Source: Planctomycetaceae bacterium
GTDB taxonomy: Bacteria > Planctomycetota > Phycisphaerae > Phycisphaerales > SM1A02
Assembly: GCA_002737585.1 (NCBI GenBank)
Contig: NSIA01000014.1
Location: 2,866-17,735 of the forward strand
Length of the DNA stretch: 14,870 nucleotides
Reading direction: 5' to 3'
The notes below the pieces were generated by a model. That model did no database searches. It was not told the DNA's origin and was given only the letters and a program-made list of their open reading frames with translations. Below are positions 6,689-13,522 of the stretch, piece by piece. The position numbers and the translations under genes are program-made. Within the stretch, counting starts at the first letter, position 1. Every line of letters starts with the position of its first letter.

Positions 6689-7972
6689 ATGGCACGCTCA
6701 GCACCACGCCGCCCCCGCCCGATCGCTCCTGTTGGACGGACTCGTCGATCGGGGCGCCCGCCCGCGGGTCGACCGTCGTCGGTGGGAGCGCTTGCTGCGG
6801 CCATGGAAGCGGTGGCGCCCGCTCGGCTTGCTGAAAGTTGGGACAACGTTGGTCTCTTGCTTGGCGATCGCGCCGCGCCCTGCGGCCGCGTGCTTGTGGC
6901 GGTGGACTGGACAGCCGCCGTCATGGAAGAGGCACTCGCGCTGGGCGTGGATGCAGTGGTCAGCTACCACCCGCCCATCTTTGACCCACTCAAACGCTTG
7001 GCATCGGACGACCCACGACAGCGCCTCTTGCTTGATGCGGCACAAGCGGGCATTGCGCTGCTCTCGCCACATACGGCGCTTGATGCAGTGAAGGGCGGAG
7101 TGAACGATTGGCTTGCGGAGGGCATCGCTGGCGGAGCAGACGCACTTGCGTTGAGCGCGGGGTTTGAGCCGCTTCGGCCGGCTGCGCTGCTGCCTGGTGG
7201 TGAGGCGTTCAAGCTGGTGGTGTTTGTTCCGGTACAGGCATCGCAGTCCATGCGCGATGCACTCGCGCAAGCTGGCGCTGGAGTCATTGGTCAATACGAT
7301 CAGTGCACGGTGCGTGGCGATGTCACTGGAACATTTCGCGCAAATGCTGCAGCAAAGCCCACAGTGGGCACGCGCGGCGTGACTCAGGAAGTCCGCGAAG
7401 AGCGCATCGAAATGGTCAGTAGTGCGGCACGATTACCCTGGGCTATTGCTGCTCTGCGGGCTGTCCATCCCTATGAAGAACCGGTATTCGAAGTCCACGC
7501 ACTCGCTGCGCGCCCATCATTGGACGAAGGCTCGGGACGACTGCTGGTCTTGCGCGCCCCGGCCACGGCTCGAGAGATTGCGGCACGCTTGCGGCGCCAT
7601 CTTGCTACCAAGCGCATTGACTCCGTGTGCCCACCTGGATGCGAAGGATTGCGGCATACACGGATTGCGCTGTGCCCAGGCTCAGGCGCGTCGTTTCTTT
7701 CCGAAGCAACCGCGCGCGATGCAACGCTCTTGGTGACTGGCGAAGCGCGTCACCATGAGCACCTTGCGGCAATCTCCGCAGGCCTCACGCTGTTGTTGCC
7801 GGGTCACACGCAGACGGAACGCGGCTACATGCCAGAACTAGCCCGACGATTGGCAGTGGCGCTACCTGGAGTTTCGTTCACCACTTCGCAGGCGGATCTA
7901 CCGCCGCTCAGTGAGGCTTCAATGCGCCCGGTGCCGGCACTAGGCGCGCGGCCGCGGCGACCGCTTCGCTAA
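6689..7972 (+). CDS. Nif3-like dinuclear metal-centre protein (YqfO type, with inserted PII-like domain)
   Basis: Nif3/DUF34 proteins form hexameric toroids with a two-metal site; a GTP cyclohydrolase-like or metal-chaperone role has been proposed, but the function is unsettled. From ATG 6689 the product has 427 residues. The family start region reads LAESWDNVGLLLGD (48-61). Metal ligands are visible in SYHPPIFDP (His94), SPHTALDAVKGG (His128, Asp132), and the C-terminal LPGHTQTERG (His373, Glu377). Residues about 174-273 are the inserted YqfO domain, with HPYEEPVFEV near its end. Before the conserved part lies a stretch of about 30 residues rich in Arg and Pro (ARSAPRRPRP...). A GTG at 6782 would remove it, and neither start has a ribosome-binding site. 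The last 65 bases overlap the convergent cobalamin-protein gene. The 67 bases between this gene and divergent phoH show no promoter that I can defend. Confidence 0.88.
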   Translation: MARSAPRRPRPIAPVGRTRRSGRPPAGRPSSVGALAAAMEAVAPARLAESWDNVGLLLGDRAAPCGRVLVAVDWTAAVMEEALALGVDAVVSYHPPIFDPLKRLASDDPRQRLLLDAAQAGIALLSPHTALDAVKGGVNDWLAEGIAGGADALALSAGFEPLRPAALLPGGEAFKLVVFVPVQASQSMRDALAQAGAGVIGQYDQCTVRGDVTGTFRANAAAKPTVGTRGVTQEVREERIEMVSSAARLPWAIAALRAVHPYEEPVFEVHALAARPSLDEGSGRLLVLRAPATAREIAARLRRHLATKRIDSVCPPGCEGLRHTRIALCPGSGASFLSEATARDATLLVTGEARHHEHLAAISAGLTLLLPGHTQTERGYMPELARRLAVALPGVSFTTSQADLPPLSEASMRPVPALGARPRRPLR

Positions 7973-9008
7973 GACTTCCTGCTGCGGCCGTTGCCCCAAT
8001 GGCTTCCGCAAGCCCATCGTCGGCGTTGAACACTCCGCCGCCGACAAGGAGTGGCACGTTTTGAGCTTCGGGATAGGCATTCATGGCATCTGCCAGATCC
8101 ATGGCTGCGCGTACTGAGAGCAGGGTGGACGCACTGGCCGCAACCAGGTGGAACGCGCGACGTTCGTCAGACGCGCTGTCGACAATCGACATGACCACTT
8201 CATGGGCTGGCACATCGGCTCCAAGAAACTCAACGGTCCATCCGTCCATTTCGAGGACGTCAGCAACCATGCGAATTCCAGCGTCGTGGAAGTTTCCACC
8301 CACGGTGCAACACAACACGCGTCGACCATCGGCAGGTGGCGCCGGCACCGATGCGCGCAATTGCGTAATGATGGAGCGCATGGCCGCGCTACAGAAATGC
8401 TCATCCGCAATGGAGGCTTCCTGCATGTGCCACATACGACCAATCTCGCACAGCGCTGGCGCCATGATGCGCTCGTAGACATCAAGGAGTGGCAGTCCGC
8501 CGCGCAGTGCCTCAGCGGCAATGTTCGCAGCCGCTTGTTGGTCACGTTGCAAGAGATGCAGCAAGAACAATCGCGACAGCGTGGAATCTTTTTCAGTCGC
8601 CTCGATCAGGCTGTGTTCATGATCCGGAGGATCGGCGATCGCGGCGGTAGCTGCTTGGCAGAACGGACTCAAGCGTGCAGCGACAGCGTCAGGGAGTTCC
8701 TTCGATAAGCAACTGCAAAGCGCCAAGACATGACCTTGGATGTCAGCCTCCGAAGCCCCGCGTGCACGAAGTGCCTCAGCAGCCCAAGCCACATGACCCC
8801 CGTAAAATTCGGGGCGATTGCAGGCGATGGCCTCTACTAAATGCGAAATCCGCGCCAAGGTCTCGGTGCGCCACAAGCGTCGCCCTTCCGGTCCGTAGCG
8901 CGCCGGCATGGAAGGGTCATTCTCAAAGTGGAGGTCCACAGCAATATCCGCAAGACCGCGTTTAACGGCGCTGATCGCGGAGGCATGCCCTCTGGACACT
9001 TTGTACAT
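7908..9008 (-). CDS. cobalamin-binding sensor-like protein with CarH-type Wx9EH motif
   Basis: Three parts are visible in 366 residues (from ATG 9008). First is an N-terminal helical domain (about 20-125) with RYGPEGRRLWRTE and FYGGHVAWAAEALRARG, a module often seen before B12 domains. Next is a B12-binding-2 helical cap (about 150-218) with Trp193, Glu203 and His204 in the exact Wx9EH spacing. Last is a Rossmann B12-binding domain (about 229-357) with GNFHDAG (His241 as likely cobalt ligand), SASTLLS and VGGGV. In CarH photoreceptors Wx9EH marks adenosylcobalamin binding and light-controlled oligomer state. No MerR DNA-binding domain is present, so it cannot be a CarH repressor as such. A GTG start at 9050 would add 14 residues and overlap fabF by 8 bases; neither start has a ribosome-binding site. 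It is probably the last gene of the fatty-acid cluster. A corrinoid methyltransferase carrier is the main alternative. Confidence 0.85.
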   Translation of the reverse strand: MYKVSRGHASAISAVKRGLADIAVDLHFENDPSMPARYGPEGRRLWRTETLARISHLVEAIACNRPEFYGGHVAWAAEALRARGASEADIQGHVLALCSCLSKELPDAVAARLSPFCQAATAAIADPPDHEHSLIEATEKDSTLSRLFLLHLLQRDQQAAANIAAEALRGGLPLLDVYERIMAPALCEIGRMWHMQEASIADEHFCSAAMRSIITQLRASVPAPPADGRRVLCCTVGGNFHDAGIRMVADVLEMDGWTVEFLGADVPAHEVVMSIVDSASDERRAFHLVAASASTLLSVRAAMDLADAMNAYPEAQNVPLLVGGGVFNADDGLAEAIGATAAAGSLSEAVAAAARLVPAPGALKPH

Positions 9009-9042
9009 CGGATGTGGGTTCGTGCCCCCCAGCGATGCAGAT

Positions 9043-10299
9043 TCAGCCACGGAATCGTGCTAGCACCATAGAGGTGTTATGACCGCCGAATCCAAACGAG
9101 TTATTGATGGCATAGTCAAACTTGACCTCTTGCGCCACATTGGCCACAAAGTTCAAGTCAAAGCCCTCGTCCGGGTTCTCAAGGTTGATGGTGGGGGGTA
9201 GTACGCCCTCCACAATCGCCTTCACGGTTGCCACGGTTTCGATCGCGCCAGCGCCGCCGAGCGTGTGCCCGGTAACGCCTTTGGTACTCGACATGGCAAT
9301 GTTGGCCGCGTGCACACCAAAGAGCGACTTCACCGCCAAGACTTCCGCCTTGTCACCCAAGGGGGTGCTGGTGCCGTGCGCGTTGATGTATTTGATATCA
9401 GTGGTGTTCAGCTCTGCGTCCTTCAAGGCGATTTCCATTGCCTTGCGTGCGCCGCGACCCTGATCGTCGGGTGCCGCAATATGCGTGGCATCACCGGTGA
9501 CCCCAAAGCCCACCAGCTCCGCATAGATGCGTGCGCCGCGTGCTTTGGCATGTTCAAGTTCTTCCATCACAATGATTCCCGCGCCTTCAGCAAGCACAAA
9601 TCCATCGCGGTCACGGTCGAATGGTCGACTGGCTCGGGTTGGATCATCATTGCGCGTACTGAGCGCCTTCATTGCCGCGAAACTGCCAACGCACAGCGGG
9701 GTGACTGCACCTTCACTGCCACCAGCCACCATCACATCCGCGTCGCCGCGTTGAATGATGTGGAATGCTGCGCCGATCGCGTGGCTTCCAGTAGCGCATG
9801 CAGTCGCAGTGGCGATGTTTGCGCCCTTCAGGCCAAATCGAATGCTGACATTTCCAGCCAAGGCATTGACCATGAGCTTCGGCACAACGAACGGGCTGAC
9901 TGACCGCGGACCGCGATCAAAGAGCTTTCGCAGCCCAACTTCAATGGTGTCAATGCCGCCGATTCCAGAGCCAATCGCCACGCCGTAGCGGTACGGATCG
10001 CCCTGCGAGAAGTCCATGCCGCTGTCAGCGACCGCTTCTTCCGCTGCGCACATTCCGAACACAGAGAAGCGGTCCATGCGCTGGATGGACTTCGGGTCAA
10101 TGCGTTTTTCTGGCTGCAGGTTTCGCACTTCACCGGCAAATGTCACGCTCCACTCCGGGGTGGGAGTGAACAGCGTGATGGGACCGATTCCGGACTTGCC
10201 CTCAATGAGAGCATTCCAGAATTCCGGCACGGTGTTACCGACGTCTGTCACGGTTCCAAGCCCGGTGATGACAACTCGTCGAAGTGTGATCGTCCGCAT
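9043..10299 (-). CDS. fabF: 3-oxoacyl-ACP synthase II (beta-ketoacyl-ACP synthase, chain elongation)
   Basis: FabF condenses malonyl-ACP with a growing acyl-ACP, the two-carbon extension step of type II fatty-acid synthesis in the cytoplasm. The 418 residues match the usual 410-415. The Cys-His-His triad is complete: Cys168 in TACATGSHAIG, His308 in NAHGTSTPLGD and His345 in TKGVTGHTLGGAGAIE, with Lys340 also present. The C-terminal gating loop NNSFGFGGHN (399-408) is intact. ATG 10299 opens straight into the first strand (RRVVITGLG). No Shine-Dalgarno is evident. The gene follows acpP by 96 bases that contain a GC-rich stem-loop, and its stop lies 34 bases before the ATG of the cobalamin-protein gene. 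The acpP-fabF order is the classical one. Identity is certain. Confidence 0.97.
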   Translation of the reverse strand: MRTITLRRVVITGLGTVTDVGNTVPEFWNALIEGKSGIGPITLFTPTPEWSVTFAGEVRNLQPEKRIDPKSIQRMDRFSVFGMCAAEEAVADSGMDFSQGDPYRYGVAIGSGIGGIDTIEVGLRKLFDRGPRSVSPFVVPKLMVNALAGNVSIRFGLKGANIATATACATGSHAIGAAFHIIQRGDADVMVAGGSEGAVTPLCVGSFAAMKALSTRNDDPTRASRPFDRDRDGFVLAEGAGIIVMEELEHAKARGARIYAELVGFGVTGDATHIAAPDDQGRGARKAMEIALKDAELNTTDIKYINAHGTSTPLGDKAEVLAVKSLFGVHAANIAMSSTKGVTGHTLGGAGAIETVATVKAIVEGVLPPTINLENPDEGFDLNFVANVAQEVKFDYAINNSFGFGGHNTSMVLARFRG

Positions 10300-10324
10300 G
10301 GCGGGTTTGGGTCCGTGGAAGGAA

Positions 10325-10356
10325 TGCGCCCCGACCCGGGATGGGGCCGGGGCGCA
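10325..10356 (-). terminator. GC-rich stem-loop between acpP and fabF (attenuator or partial terminator)
   Basis: TGCGCCCCG (10325-10333) pairs perfectly with CGGGGCGCA (10348-10356), 9 bp with a 14-base loop that can pair further. In the leftward transcript it lies 39 bases after the acpP stop and 25 bases before the fabF start. It is followed by TTCCTTCC and not a true T-run. A partial terminator or RNA-stability stem here would let ACP be made in excess over FabF. The role is inferred. Confidence 0.42.
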
Positions 10357-10395
10357 ATTTCGGTCAGCGGGTGCGACCCAGACTCAAATCAAGGG

Positions 10396-10659
10396 TCACT
10401 TCTGTCCCTTGGCCTGCATCTGGTCGTGAATGAAGTCCACAGCGTTCCCGACGGTGAGAATCTTGCTGGTCTGGTCGTCTGGGATCTGGATATCGAAGCG
10501 TTCTTCGAGTTCCATCACCAGCTCGACGAGGTCAAGGCTGTCAGCGTTCAGGTCGCTTGTGAAGTTAGTGTTACGGTTGATCTTGTCTTTATCAGCCGAG
10601 AGTTTCTCAGCAACAACAATGATCACCTGCGGTTCAATCTCATCCTTGGTCACGGTCAC
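10396..10659 (-). CDS. acpP: acyl carrier protein
   Basis: ACP carries the growing acyl chain as a thioester on phosphopantetheine. The 87-residue acidic product is slightly longer than the usual 77-80, because of a longer N-terminus and a short C-terminal tail (QMQAKGQK). Ser41 in NADSLDLVELVMELEE is the attachment site, with the conserved DSLDxVEL helix II that docks on the synthases. The start is GTG 10659, supported by AAAGGAG ending 6 bases upstream. The gene follows fabG after a 136-base leader containing two overlapping stem-loops, and precedes fabF. This long leader and strong ribosome site fit a highly expressed gene with its own control, although that is inference. Confidence 0.96.
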   Translation of the reverse strand: MTVTKDEIEPQVIIVVAEKLSADKDKINRNTNFTSDLNADSLDLVELVMELEERFDIQIPDDQTSKILTVGNAVDFIHDQMQAKGQK

Positions 10660-10665
10660 GTCGCT

Positions 10666-10672
10666 CTCCTTT
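10666..10672 (-). promoter_or_regulatory. strong ribosome-binding site fixing the acpP GTG start
   Basis: AAAGGAG on the coding strand, 6 bases upstream of GTG 10659. It is among the best Shine-Dalgarno matches in the window and justifies the non-ATG start. Confidence 0.75.
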
Positions 10673-10687
10673 GAGAGGGTTACGGGC

Positions 10688-10728
10688 GGCCGGAGGTTTC
10701 CGGCCCCTTAGGCGAAGGGGGGAATATA
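10688..10728 (-). promoter_or_regulatory. acpP leader: two overlapping stem-loops and a TATATT box
   Basis: CCCCTT (10704-10709) pairs with AAGGGG (10715-10720), and GGCCGG (10688-10693) pairs with CCGGCC (10700-10705). The two stems share bases 10704-10705, so in full they exclude each other. Just upstream on the coding strand is TATATT (10723-10728), a possible -10 box, but the -35 region (CTCCAT at 17-base spacing) is poor. The leader could hold an acpP promoter plus a structured 5' end. All of this is inferred by eye. Confidence 0.3.
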
Positions 10729-10795
10729 GCGCATTTCATCGGCCCATGGAGGTGCGGTTTGGCACCGAGCCGGCTGGTCACGTTTCCAGCAACGG

Positions 10796-11530
10796 TCACA
10801 TCGGCAGACCACCGTCTACAACAAGAACTTGTCCGGTGATGTACCCGGCGTCGTCGGCAGTCAGGTAGGCCACGGCAGCGGCAATATCCTCAGGAATTCC
10901 GAGTCTGCCGACAGTAATGTGCTCCGCGACCTTTTTCTTGTCATCTGGCCCAAGGAACGCAGTCATGTCCGTCTCCACGAACCCCGGAGCCACCACATTG
11001 GCAGTGATGCCCTTGGCTCCCAGCTCTTTGGCGATGCTCTTGGTGAGTCCAATCACGCCCGCCTTGGCGGACGCGTAGTTGGCCTGGCCCTTGTTGCCCT
11101 CAACGCCACTGACGCTACCGATGTTGACCACGCGTCCAAACTTGCCGCGGAGCATGGGGCGCGACGCAGCGCGGCAAGCGATGAACACCGAACGCAGGTT
11201 GACATTGATGACCTCATCAAAGTCTGCGTCGGACATGCGCATGATTAAGCCGTCTTTAGTAATGCCGGCGTTGTTGACAAGAATGTCAAGACGCCCGTGT
11301 TTCTCTGCTACTTCTTCCACCATGCGCTGCACGGCAAGTCCGTCGGCGATGTCACAGGTGCGGTGTTCGCAGCTGCCACCGGCGGCGATGATCTCCTCTT
11401 CCAGGGACTGCAATTGCTCGGCGTTGCGCGCAACGGCCACCACATGACGGCCATCCTTTGCAAGGCGCTTGGCGATTCCGCGGCCGATTCCACGGCTTGC
11501 TCCAGTGACGATTGCTACGCGCTTATCCAT
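10796..11530 (-). CDS. fabG: 3-oxoacyl-ACP reductase
   Basis: FabG reduces 3-ketoacyl-ACP to 3-hydroxyacyl-ACP with NADPH in each elongation cycle. It is a short-chain dehydrogenase of normal length, 244 residues. The cofactor loop TGASRGIG is at 9-16, NNAG at 86-89, and the Asn111-Ser139-Tyr152-Lys156 catalytic set is complete (NIGSVSG, YASAK). The C-terminus GQVLVVDGGLPM is typical of FabG as opposed to a general SDR. ATG 11530 has GAGGAG 7 bases upstream, a strong ribosome site. The gene follows the polyproline lipoprotein gene by 134 bases that include a strong stem-loop, so it may be transcribed partly from its own promoter. No clear promoter was found. Confidence 0.96.
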   Translation of the reverse strand: MDKRVAIVTGASRGIGRGIAKRLAKDGRHVVAVARNAEQLQSLEEEIIAAGGSCEHRTCDIADGLAVQRMVEEVAEKHGRLDILVNNAGITKDGLIMRMSDADFDEVINVNLRSVFIACRAASRPMLRGKFGRVVNIGSVSGVEGNKGQANYASAKAGVIGLTKSIAKELGAKGITANVVAPGFVETDMTAFLGPDDKKKVAEHITVGRLGIPEDIAAAVAYLTADDAGYITGQVLVVDGGLPM

Positions 11531-11595
11531 GCAGAAGCTCCTCTATAGTTAGTTGGGCGGCGAAGTGTAACTGCGCAGCAAAGACCATGAACATG

Positions 11596-11627
11596 ACAGC
11601 GGGACCGGCGTGTGCCAGTCCCGCTGT
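11596..11627 (-). terminator. strong stem-loop between the lipoprotein gene and fabG
   Basis: ACAGCGGGAC (11596-11605) pairs perfectly with GTCCCGCTGT (11618-11627). Inside, a mismatch is followed by GGC/GCC and a GTGT loop, giving about 13 bp in all. It starts 37 bases after the lipoprotein stop and ends 65 bases before fabG. The sequence after it on the leftward strand has scattered Ts (GTTCATGGTCTTTG) but no proper T-run. It is likely a terminator or attenuator that separates the plsX-to-lipoprotein part from the fabG-acpP-fabF part. Confidence 0.45.
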
Positions 11628-11664
11628 TCGCGCATGCCTTACAAGGAAGGTGCAGCGCGTCAAT

Positions 11665-12519
11665 TCACTTGCCAGGGCCGCGACCCGGGCGATCAATGCC
11701 TCCCGGTGGTGGCTTGTTGCGCATCGGAGGAGCTCCAATTGGCCCAGATTCCTCGCCGGAACCGGAAGCCTCGGGCTTCTCCTGCTCCTGAACGCGCGCG
11801 GTCGGCTTGACGGTCTCGTCCGGCTCCAAGGCAACCTTTCGATCGGCATCGACCACTTTGACCCACTCGCCGATCAGGTTCGATCCACTTATCTTGCTCA
11901 TGATGTCAACGGGTTGAACGTAACTCTCAAAGAGTTGTGTCTCGACCTTCTTGCCTTCGCCAGTTGCCTTGAATGCCCACAATTGCGCTTCGATATCGCT
12001 GCCCGCGCGGTAGACGGCCATCACGTAGGCCTTGCCTTCGCGATTGGTAGTGGTCAGATCAATGCGGGTCACCGGCGCGCAGGCCTTCGCAAACTCTCCA
12101 CCACTTTTCATGGCGTCGAGCACTGCAGCGTCTTGCGGGCCCATGGCAGCGCGAATGGCTTCGGGCTTCGACTTTGCAAATCCGTCAAAGAACTTCAGGA
12201 CGGCAACGCGCTCCGGGTCGGTGCCTGGAGCCTTGTCTTCCGGAAGGCGGATCTTGTCACTGATTCCCAGTTCCTTCATGAGCTGGGCAATCGGCGTGAC
12301 GGTTGGTGCCGGCGGCGGCGGCGGTGGTGGTGGCGGCGGTGGCGCCACGGCCACAGGGGCCTCCTCTTCTTCGCCGCATCCACTCAGTGTGAGCGGTGCA
12401 AGCACAAGAGCGGCGGCAAGTCCAGCAGCCGTTGCGGCGCGCGCAATGGCTCGGAATGCATCACCTTCAGGCGTTCGCTTGGACTGCATGATCTCGTTGG
12501 GGTTGGTCATGTTGGTCAT
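11665..12519 (-). CDS. polyproline lipoprotein of unknown function inside the fatty-acid cluster
   Basis: A 284-residue predicted lipoprotein. A basic n-region (KRTPEGDAFRAIAR) leads to a hydrophobic stretch AAGLAAALVLAPL and the lipobox LSGC with Cys48. Cys is followed by GEEEE, then 11 consecutive prolines (60-70). A globular segment (about 75-215) contains VAVLKFFDGFAKSKPEAIRA and a run of strands (GKAYVMAVYRAG, EAQLWAFKATG). Its shape suggests a small alpha+beta fold of the NTF2/SnoaL kind, but I cannot confirm that. The tail from about 230 is disordered and rich in Pro, Gly, Glu and Arg. ATG 12519 is preferred because AGAGGT lies 8 bases upstream; ATGs at 12510 and 12489 are alternatives. 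The start overlaps the fabD 3' end by 53 bases. Its place between fabD and fabG suggests a link to the envelope or lipid supply, which is inference. Confidence 0.8.
   Translation of the reverse strand: MTNMTNPNEIMQSKRTPEGDAFRAIARAATAAGLAAALVLAPLTLSGCGEEEEAPVAVAPPPPPPPPPPPAPTVTPIAQLMKELGISDKIRLPEDKAPGTDPERVAVLKFFDGFAKSKPEAIRAAMGPQDAAVLDAMKSGGEFAKACAPVTRIDLTTTNREGKAYVMAVYRAGSDIEAQLWAFKATGEGKKVETQLFESYVQPVDIMSKISGSNLIGEWVKVVDADRKVALEPDETVKPTARVQEQEKPEASGSGEESGPIGAPPMRNKPPPGGIDRPGRGPGK
12310..12342 (-). repeat. trinucleotide run encoding eleven prolines
   Basis: Eleven consecutive CCG/CCA/CCC-type proline codons in the lipoprotein gene, seen on the plus strand as GGC/GGT triplets. Mixed third positions suggest it is kept as a protein linker and not expanding freely. 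Unit number could still vary in steps of three without breaking the frame. Confidence 0.8.
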
Positions 12520-13471
12520 GGGTGTGTACCTCTGTTGAACGATCGATCCGTCTCATCAAGCCCTTCAGGACGGTGTTCGGAGCAAGCTCATGGAAGGTTG
12601 CATCGCTGCCGCCTGTGATCTCTCCGCCCTTGAGTGCCCCGATCATGTCGGTGCAGGACTGACTCCATCGTACCGGGGAGATGATTTGTTCCACCAGCAA
12701 CTTTCGGAGGCGTGCGGGATCATTTCGGTGGTGCCGAACGCCGGTCACATTGCTCCACACATCCACCAAAAGTGGCTTCAGTTCCACGTGTTCCAAGGCG
12801 CGAGCCATGCCTTCGGCGGCCGAGGCCATCAGCGGACTGTGGAAGGCACCGGCGACAGCCAGTTTGGCGGCGCGCAGGCCCATGGTGCTGGCAACTTCCA
12901 CCGCGCGGTCGCATGCGGCCACTGATCCAGAGACCACAATCTGCCCGGGTGCGTTGAAGTTGGCAGGTACCAGCACTTCGCCCACTGTGCCGTGAATAGC
13001 AGCGGCGCACACTTCGTTGGCTTGGGTTTCGTCGGCACCGATCAAGGCCACCATGCCACCGCGCGACGCTTCCGCAGCTTGTTGCATGAGTCGTCCGCGC
13101 GTGGCTACCAGGCGCAGCCCATCTGCAAACGAGAATGCACCAGCGATGCATAGCGCGGTGTATTCCCCGAGCGATAGTCCGTTAGCAGCAACATTGAAGA
13201 TGGCAGGGTGCTTCTCAAAGAGCGCGGAGTGACATGCCATGCCACACGTGAATAATGCTGGCTGACTAATGTCGGTTCGATTCAGTTCTTCTTGTGGACC
13301 AGCGAAGCAGAATTCACTGAGGCGACGGGAGCCGACGCTGGCGATTTCATCGGCTGCTTGGAAGACGCTGGCTGCTGCAGGGCTGAACTCAGCCCATGTT
13401 TGCCCCATGCCAACCGTTTGCGCACCTTGTCCGGGGCAGAGGAAGACGAAGCCATTGCTGATCGCGCTCAT
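12467..13471 (-). CDS. fabD: malonyl-CoA:ACP transacylase
   Basis: FabD moves malonate from CoA to ACP, supplying the extender unit for FabH and FabF. The 334 residues exceed the usual 305-315. The N-terminal PGQGAQ (13-18), the nucleophile elbow GLSLGEY with Ser100, Arg125 in VATRGR, and catalytic His211 in AGAFHSPLM are present. The elbow is GLSLG where the textbook motif is GHSLG, a variant I believe is tolerated in some lineages. The FabD fold should end near residue 310 (KGLMRRID). The remaining 25 or so residues are polar and His/Gln-rich, and are encoded where the gene overlaps the lipoprotein start. ATG 13471 has AAGGA 8 bases upstream. The gap to fabH is 50 bases. Identity is certain. 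Confidence 0.95.
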   Translation of the reverse strand: MSAISNGFVFLCPGQGAQTVGMGQTWAEFSPAAASVFQAADEIASVGSRRLSEFCFAGPQEELNRTDISQPALFTCGMACHSALFEKHPAIFNVAANGLSLGEYTALCIAGAFSFADGLRLVATRGRLMQQAAEASRGGMVALIGADETQANEVCAAAIHGTVGEVLVPANFNAPGQIVVSGSVAACDRAVEVASTMGLRAAKLAVAGAFHSPLMASAAEGMARALEHVELKPLLVDVWSNVTGVRHHRNDPARLRKLLVEQIISPVRWSQSCTDMIGALKGGEITGGSDATFHELAPNTVLKGLMRRIDRSTEVHTHDQHDQPQRDHAVQANA

Positions 13472-13493
13472 CGATTATTTCCTTCTTGAGGGA

Positions 13494-13522
13494 AGTGCGT
13501 TTCCGGCAATCCGGTGCGCACT
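13494..13522 (-). promoter_or_regulatory. imperfect stem-loop between fabH and fabD
   Basis: AGTGCG (13494-13499) pairs with CGCACT (13517-13522). After an asymmetric internal loop, CCGG (13503-13506) pairs with CCGG (13511-13514) around a CAAT loop. The structure touches the fabH stop codon and lies 10 bases upstream of the fabD ribosome-binding site. It could affect coupling or stability. It is weaker than the other stems in this cluster. Confidence 0.28.

Noticed and set aside
12032..12538. Plus-strand frame with a polyglycine run
   Set aside because: The glycine run is simply the reverse reading of the proline codons of the lipoprotein gene.
11512..12618. Long plus-strand frame of 368 codons opposite the lipoprotein gene
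   Set aside because: It is a mirror of the minus-strand genes. The composition is unprotein-like, with an Arg/Trp run opposite the proline codons, whereas the opposite strand has a lipobox, a ribosome site and FabD motifs.
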